Virus record (IMG/VR): IMGVR_UViG_3300025872_000279
Location: 1 to 25,305 of that record
Source of the DNA: a virus
DNA length: 25,305 nt
Reading direction: 5' to 3' (one strand)
Part shown: piece by piece, positions 22,468 through 25,305 of the stretch
Position numbering within the stretch: position 1 is the first letter of the stretch
Layout: every line of letters begins with the position of its first letter
Made by a program: the position numbers and the translations under genes
Notes under the pieces: generated by a model
Seen by the model: only the letters and a program-made list of their open reading frames with translations
Told to the model about the DNA's origin: nothing
The model's database searches: none

Positions 22468-22640
22468 CGATGCAGGCCCTTATGCCACCCACACCAGCAC
22501 CCCACGCCCCGCGATCGGTCGGCGTGGCATTGGTTCCGGCTATCCAGATTCGGCTGCATCTCAGACCAGAATTGACCCAAAGCCTGGCTGCTCGGCATCG
22601 GCTCGGTATACGGACGAAGCCATGGCCAGGAGTCGATCAC
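22464..22640 (-). CDS. Small translationally coupled ORF, unknown
   Basis: 58 aa from a GTG that overlaps the previous stop as GTGA, with GGAGGGG 2 nt upstream inside that gene. It begins VIDSWPWLRPYTEPMPSSQA and ends CWCGWHKGLHR. A start at 22697 is possible but would overlap the neighbour more than is usual here. Its stop couples to the Cys-rich miniprotein by ATGA. It has no recognisable domain; coupling is the main support. Confidence 0.5.
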   Translation of the reverse strand: MIDSWPWLRPYTEPMPSSQALGQFWSEMQPNLDSRNQCHADRSRGVGCWCGWHKGLHR

Positions 22641-23143
22641 TTCCCCTCCTCCGGCATCGGCACTGGGCACCATTCGCCGTGATCTGGCGTGGTCCAATCA
22701 TACGAGCCAAATTTCCACACCCCATGGAAGTACATCACCGCATAGGGCCGCGCTGTCTTATCGGGTCGCCACAAATACCATTGGAAATCTTCTGCGGTGG
22801 GATTGGCCGTGCTCCAGCGGAGGCGCTGAGGATTCCCCTCAATGGCCTGTGCAGCATCGAGCATTTCCCACTGTCGCAATGTCTCCATCGGCGTCGTGGC
22901 ATAATCTCTCAGGCAGGTATTGCAATCGAGACATCCGTCATCCCCGTATGGCACGTGCTGCATGCGTGAATAGTGAAGTGTCCACATGCGCTGACGCAGT
23001 TCTCGTTCAAGTGGTTTCCGCTCGGCCTCCAACGCGGCGGCGAGACGTTTCTCCACGCACATGAAATGCGCCTCACTGGATGGAACGAAGAGGCCGTCAA
23101 TCACCAGTACATTGATGAAATCTCTCGCCCGCGTCTCTGTCAT
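22637..23143 (-). CDS. Hypothetical protein of the packaging-region accessory block
   Basis: 168 aa from the ATG at 23143, which has AAGGAGG 10 nt upstream. An in-frame ATG at 23188 overlaps the previous stop as ATGA and is the alternative; it would add 15 residues. Features: N-terminal MTETRARDFINVLVIDGLFV, a charged helix (EKRLAAALEAERKPLEREL), a cysteine pair motif (DGCLDCNTC) and an aromatic C-terminus (AVMYFHGVWKFGSYDWTTPD). It is not a family I recognise. Confidence 0.75.
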   Translation of the reverse strand: MTETRARDFINVLVIDGLFVPSSEAHFMCVEKRLAAALEAERKPLERELRQRMWTLHYSRMQHVPYGDDGCLDCNTCLRDYATTPMETLRQWEMLDAAQAIEGNPQRLRWSTANPTAEDFQWYLWRPDKTARPYAVMYFHGVWKFGSYDWTTPDHGEWCPVPMPEEGK

Positions 23144-23184
23144 GTTAAAGCATCCTCCTTGACGTTCAGCATTGGCAGCGTTCG

Positions 23185-24168
23185 TCATCGCGGGAACTCC
23201 CGGACGCGCAAATCTTCAGGCCACTCGGCCATGTCGCCGCCTTTCCGGTCTTTCGTATGAATCTGGCCGATATCGTCCATCACGGCTACGGCAGCATCAA
23301 AGGCACCCCATTCTTTGGCGGCGAGCGAGTCTTCGACGACGTACGGCCTGGTGCCGAGCTGCTTCACGAACACCGGCACGCCGCCCTCTTGGCACTGGTT
23401 CTTGATCGTGCGAATCCATGCGACGTCGCACGGCCGCGCTCCCGGTCCACTCTCCCCCCCGACGATTACCCAGTTCAGCTTCATCTCCTTGCGCCGATAA
23501 TAGCGGTAGTCGTCAGGTTCGGTGTCCTTTTCGCTCAGTGGTTGCGCGACGCCGGAAATGCCGTTCATCTTGAGGTAGGGATCTGGAAGTGGAACTCGTT
23601 CCAGGTCTACCGGCCCCAGCAACGGCTCAGCCGACACAAACCGCACCGCCGCCGGCGTCTCCAGTAGGATCGGGATCCGCTCATCGGCCGTCGCCTGATC
23701 CTCGATCGATACGCCGATCCAGACGTGGCGATAGAAGCCATTACCCCACCCCAGCGACTCTCGCGGCTTCAGGTACTCCGCGATGAACTGACGCATCCGA
23801 TCGGGCCGCTTCGTGAGAATCTGATAGGTGTGCTGAGGCGTCTGTCGAATGGTCGAAAACACCCAGTGGACGAAATCGAATGGCACGTCCTCATGAAACA
23901 GATCGCTCATCGAATTCACGAAGATCCGGCGCGGCGTCTTCCAGCGCAGCGGCTCATCCAGCGCGTCATGCACCAGCGTCACCTTGCCGGTCCAGCGCGG
24001 CCCCTGCGGGCCCAGCTCCGTCAGGCCTGCATACAGCTGGCTAGGCCCGCTGAACCGATGGGCAAACTTCATCGCGTAACAATTCGCGCAGCCGGCGGAC
24101 ACCAGCGAACAGCCGCGCACGGGGTTCCAGACGGCGTCGGTCCATTCGATCGAAGTCACTGCGCTCAT
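23185..24168 (-). CDS. DUF5131 (phage Gp37/Gp68 family) radical-SAM-like protein
   Basis: 327 aa. N-terminus MSAVTSIEWTDAVWNPVRGC with C20-x6-C27-x2-C30 (CSLVSAGCANC), a three-cysteine motif recalling radical-SAM iron-sulfur sites, then CYAMKFAHRF, all hallmarks of DUF5131. Later motifs also fit: RIFVNSMSDLFHEDVPFDFV, ILTKRPDRM, VWIGVSIEDQATADERIPIL, and WVIVGGESGPGARP. Function is not established; nucleic-acid or small-molecule modification is possible. The start chosen has AGGAG 7 nt upstream; the longer frame to 24237 overlaps the lipoprotein gene. Confidence 0.93.
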   Translation of the reverse strand: MSAVTSIEWTDAVWNPVRGCSLVSAGCANCYAMKFAHRFSGPSQLYAGLTELGPQGPRWTGKVTLVHDALDEPLRWKTPRRIFVNSMSDLFHEDVPFDFVHWVFSTIRQTPQHTYQILTKRPDRMRQFIAEYLKPRESLGWGNGFYRHVWIGVSIEDQATADERIPILLETPAAVRFVSAEPLLGPVDLERVPLPDPYLKMNGISGVAQPLSEKDTEPDDYRYYRRKEMKLNWVIVGGESGPGARPCDVAWIRTIKNQCQEGGVPVFVKQLGTRPYVVEDSLAAKEWGAFDAAVAVMDDIGQIHTKDRKGGDMAEWPEDLRVREFPR

Positions 24169-24178
24169 TGAGACACTC

Positions 24179-24430
24179 CTAGTTTCCGCCAAACCGGTTG
24201 AGTTGAAATGTTTCGCCGACTTTCCCCCACCATCCACACCGCTTGAATCGCCCGCTTGGGCTGTCGAACGTGGTGATGACCTTGTATCCGGATAGGCAAC
24301 GATCCGTTTCCTCGATTGCCACGACGGTCACCTGTTCAGTACAGGCAACCATCACGGCACAGAGCAGGAGCAGAACAGCGGCTTTCATAAATGAGCAGAG
24401 CGCATGCGACCGCAGTGCTTGTTCTTTCAT
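24179..24430 (-). CDS. Probable lipoprotein
   Basis: 83 aa from the ATG at 24430, preceded by GGAGG 5 nt away. The segment MKAAVLLLLCAVMVAC followed by TEQ is a lipoprotein-type signal with Cys30 the likely lipidated residue. An internal ATG at 24388 begins exactly there and would give a tidier signal, but has a weak ribosome site. The mature part (about 54 residues) has two further Cys and is beta-like (VTVVAIEETDRCLSGYKVIT). Small phage lipoproteins often block superinfection; that is only a possibility here. Confidence 0.66.
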   Translation of the reverse strand: MKEQALRSHALCSFMKAAVLLLLCAVMVACTEQVTVVAIEETDRCLSGYKVITTFDSPSGRFKRCGWWGKVGETFQLNRFGGN

Positions 24431-24449
24431 CTCCGCCTCCATCGCGCAT

Positions 24450-24662
24450 TTACGATCCACCAAGAGGCTCCCCTGGACCGATCCACTTCATTTCGCCAGT
24501 CGCCACATCCGCCACAGGCAGCAGCTGAACTCGAAAGGCTGGGCGTTTCGTCTCTTGCGGTTGATCGAGATAGGCATTCCACCAACAGCTCAGCGCATAG
24601 GATTCGATCTCGTTCTCCGCGATCACCGACAGATCCCCATTCGCATCAATCGTCGCTTTCAT
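24450..24662 (-). CDS. Hypothetical small protein
   Basis: 70 aa. MKATIDANGDLSVIAENEIE, then YALSCWWNAYLDQ, and KRPAFRVQLLPVADVATGEM. The short beta-hairpin start (MKATIDANGDLSVIAE) with a following helix resembles many phage small proteins but no family is certain. It overlaps the small terminase stop as ATGA. Its 3' end precedes the lipoprotein start by 19 bases. Confidence 0.68.
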   Translation of the reverse strand: MKATIDANGDLSVIAENEIESYALSCWWNAYLDQPQETKRPAFRVQLLPVADVATGEMKWIGPGEPLGGS

Positions 24663-25225
24663 GCTGCCTCTGTGCCTCCCTCATCATTGATGGCCAACGC
24701 CTCCAGAGCCTGGCGGATTTCCTTTTCGAGCAGATCGTGCACCTTTCGCTGATCGCTTTCGGCTGCCAGAATTCCAGCCAGGCGCGCCGGCACGTTCAAC
24801 ATGGCGTCTCGCACCAACCGCCCCACACGGAACGCCTCTTCGGTGACTTTGCTCTTCTGCACGAGCGTCCCGACGCGCTCTTCATATTCCAACTCGACCA
24901 ACTTGGCCCGAAACTCTTCTTTCTTGGCCTGACTCTTCGCAATGGCCGGGTCTTTCGACGCCTCATCGCCGTCGCCCGCGTCAGCGCCGTGCGGATCTTC
25001 ACCCGGCGATACATAGATCGGCGCGGCAAACTTCGCCCGGTCGGCATGGCGCGCCGCCGCCCGCAAGCGATCCGCCTCAGCAAAGTCAAACACCTGCATA
25101 TAGTCGATCCCCACGCGCTGCAATTGCTTCGCCGCCGCCGTCTTCGTGATACGCGCATGGTTCGCATAGGCCGTGAGATAGCCTGGCCGCTTTTTCTTCT
25201 CCTGGTTGTCACCCTCGATTTCCAT
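24659..25225 (-). CDS. terS: Terminase small subunit, Nu1-like
   Basis: 188 aa; lambda Nu1 has 181. The N-terminal part holds a putative helix-turn-helix (GYLTAYANHARITKTAAAKQ, VGIDYMQVFDFAEADRLRAA) and the middle a charged helix with KLVELEYEERVGTLVQKSKV, the family's LE-x-G-x-LV pattern. The C-terminus, DQRKVHDLLEKEIRQALEAL, is helical. It would recognise the packaging site and recruit the large subunit. It is the first gene of the late block in the window. Note that the large subunit lies over 2 kb away, unlike lambda where they overlap. The ATG lacks a clear ribosome site. Confidence 0.83.
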   Translation of the reverse strand: MEIEGDNQEKKKRPGYLTAYANHARITKTAAAKQLQRVGIDYMQVFDFAEADRLRAAARHADRAKFAAPIYVSPGEDPHGADAGDGDEASKDPAIAKSQAKKEEFRAKLVELEYEERVGTLVQKSKVTEEAFRVGRLVRDAMLNVPARLAGILAAESDQRKVHDLLEKEIRQALEALAINDEGGTEAA

Positions 25226-25305
25226 TTTCTAAGTAGTCAACCTAATACCTAAGACAACCTTGATTTCACCCCTGTCACTAGCCCGAAACTGCGGCTTCGC
25301 TGACC
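25226..25305. other. Upstream region of small terminase, no clear element
   Basis: 80 bases to the window edge. On the minus strand there are TTAGGTATTAGGTT, a near tandem repeat of seven bases, and a GTGACA hexamer, but no convincing -35/-10 pair with proper spacing. A packaging (cos) site often lies upstream of terS, and could begin here or beyond the window. Confidence 0.3.

Noticed and set aside
25239-25252. Seven-base tandem repeat as an operator or terminase-binding site
   Set aside because: Only two imperfect copies and no symmetry; cannot be supported from the window.
1-25305. CRISPR arrays, tRNA genes, insertion sequences, attachment sites
   Set aside because: None seen: no spaced repeats, no cloverleaf-like segments between genes, no transposase, no integrase with flanking repeats. 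Gene packing leaves almost no free space.

Overview
The window is the late (packaging and virion) region of a tailed double-stranded DNA phage or prophage with lambda-like (siphovirus) organisation. Every gene I can support lies on the minus strand, so transcription runs from right (25.2 kb) to left (1). The order of the core genes is that of lambda: small terminase, large terminase, gpW-like joiner, portal, protease with nested scaffold, cement protein, major capsid, FI position, FII-like, Z-like, U-like, tail tube, tail assembly chaperone with a frameshift extension, tape measure, M, L, K, I, and the first codons of J at the left edge. Genes are packed tightly with many ATGA, GTGA or TAATG overlaps. 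No integrase, repressor, lysis or replication gene and no host flank is visible, so a free phage cannot be told from a prophage. Lambda-type tail-tip proteins, four Sec signal peptides and one lipoprotein signal suggest a Gram-negative-type host. The core is GC-rich (40 of 60 bases in one hand-counted line, 16201-16260). I cannot name the host.

The lambda backbone is interrupted by three accessory blocks. Block A (about 22.3-24.7 kb, between small and large terminase) holds a 70-aa protein, a probable lipoprotein, a DUF5131 (phage Gp37/Gp68) protein with a radical-SAM-like cysteine motif, a 168-aa unknown, and two tiny translationally coupled Cys-containing ORFs. Block B (about 18.7-20.3 kb, between large terminase and gpW) holds a 63-aa protein resembling part of a Nu1-type small terminase, a zinc-ribbon-like protein, an A+T-rich unknown, a helix-turn-helix protein and a DUF2292/YezD-like miniprotein. 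It ends in a strong intrinsic terminator. Block C (about 4.5-10.2 kb, between the tail chaperone and the tape measure) is the most unusual. It holds five proteins, four with Sec signal peptides, including a 703-aa right-handed beta-helix protein and a 476-aa protein with a 14-glycine hinge, and then an HNH endonuclease.

How the parts work together: the terminase cuts DNA and drives it into a prohead built from portal, gpT-family capsid protein, protease/scaffold and cement protein. The FI/FII/Z/U-position proteins close the neck, the tube protein polymerises along the tape measure with G/GT chaperones, and M, L, K, I and J form the tip. Special expression features visible in the sequence are an internal ribosome binding site that would give a separate scaffold from the protease gene, a nine-T slippery run that would join the chaperone to a -1 extension, two terminator-like hairpins around block B, and a hairpin after the capsid gene. 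Function of block C is inference: exported spike or depolymerase-like proteins, or lysogenic-conversion surface proteins, carried inside a tail operon.
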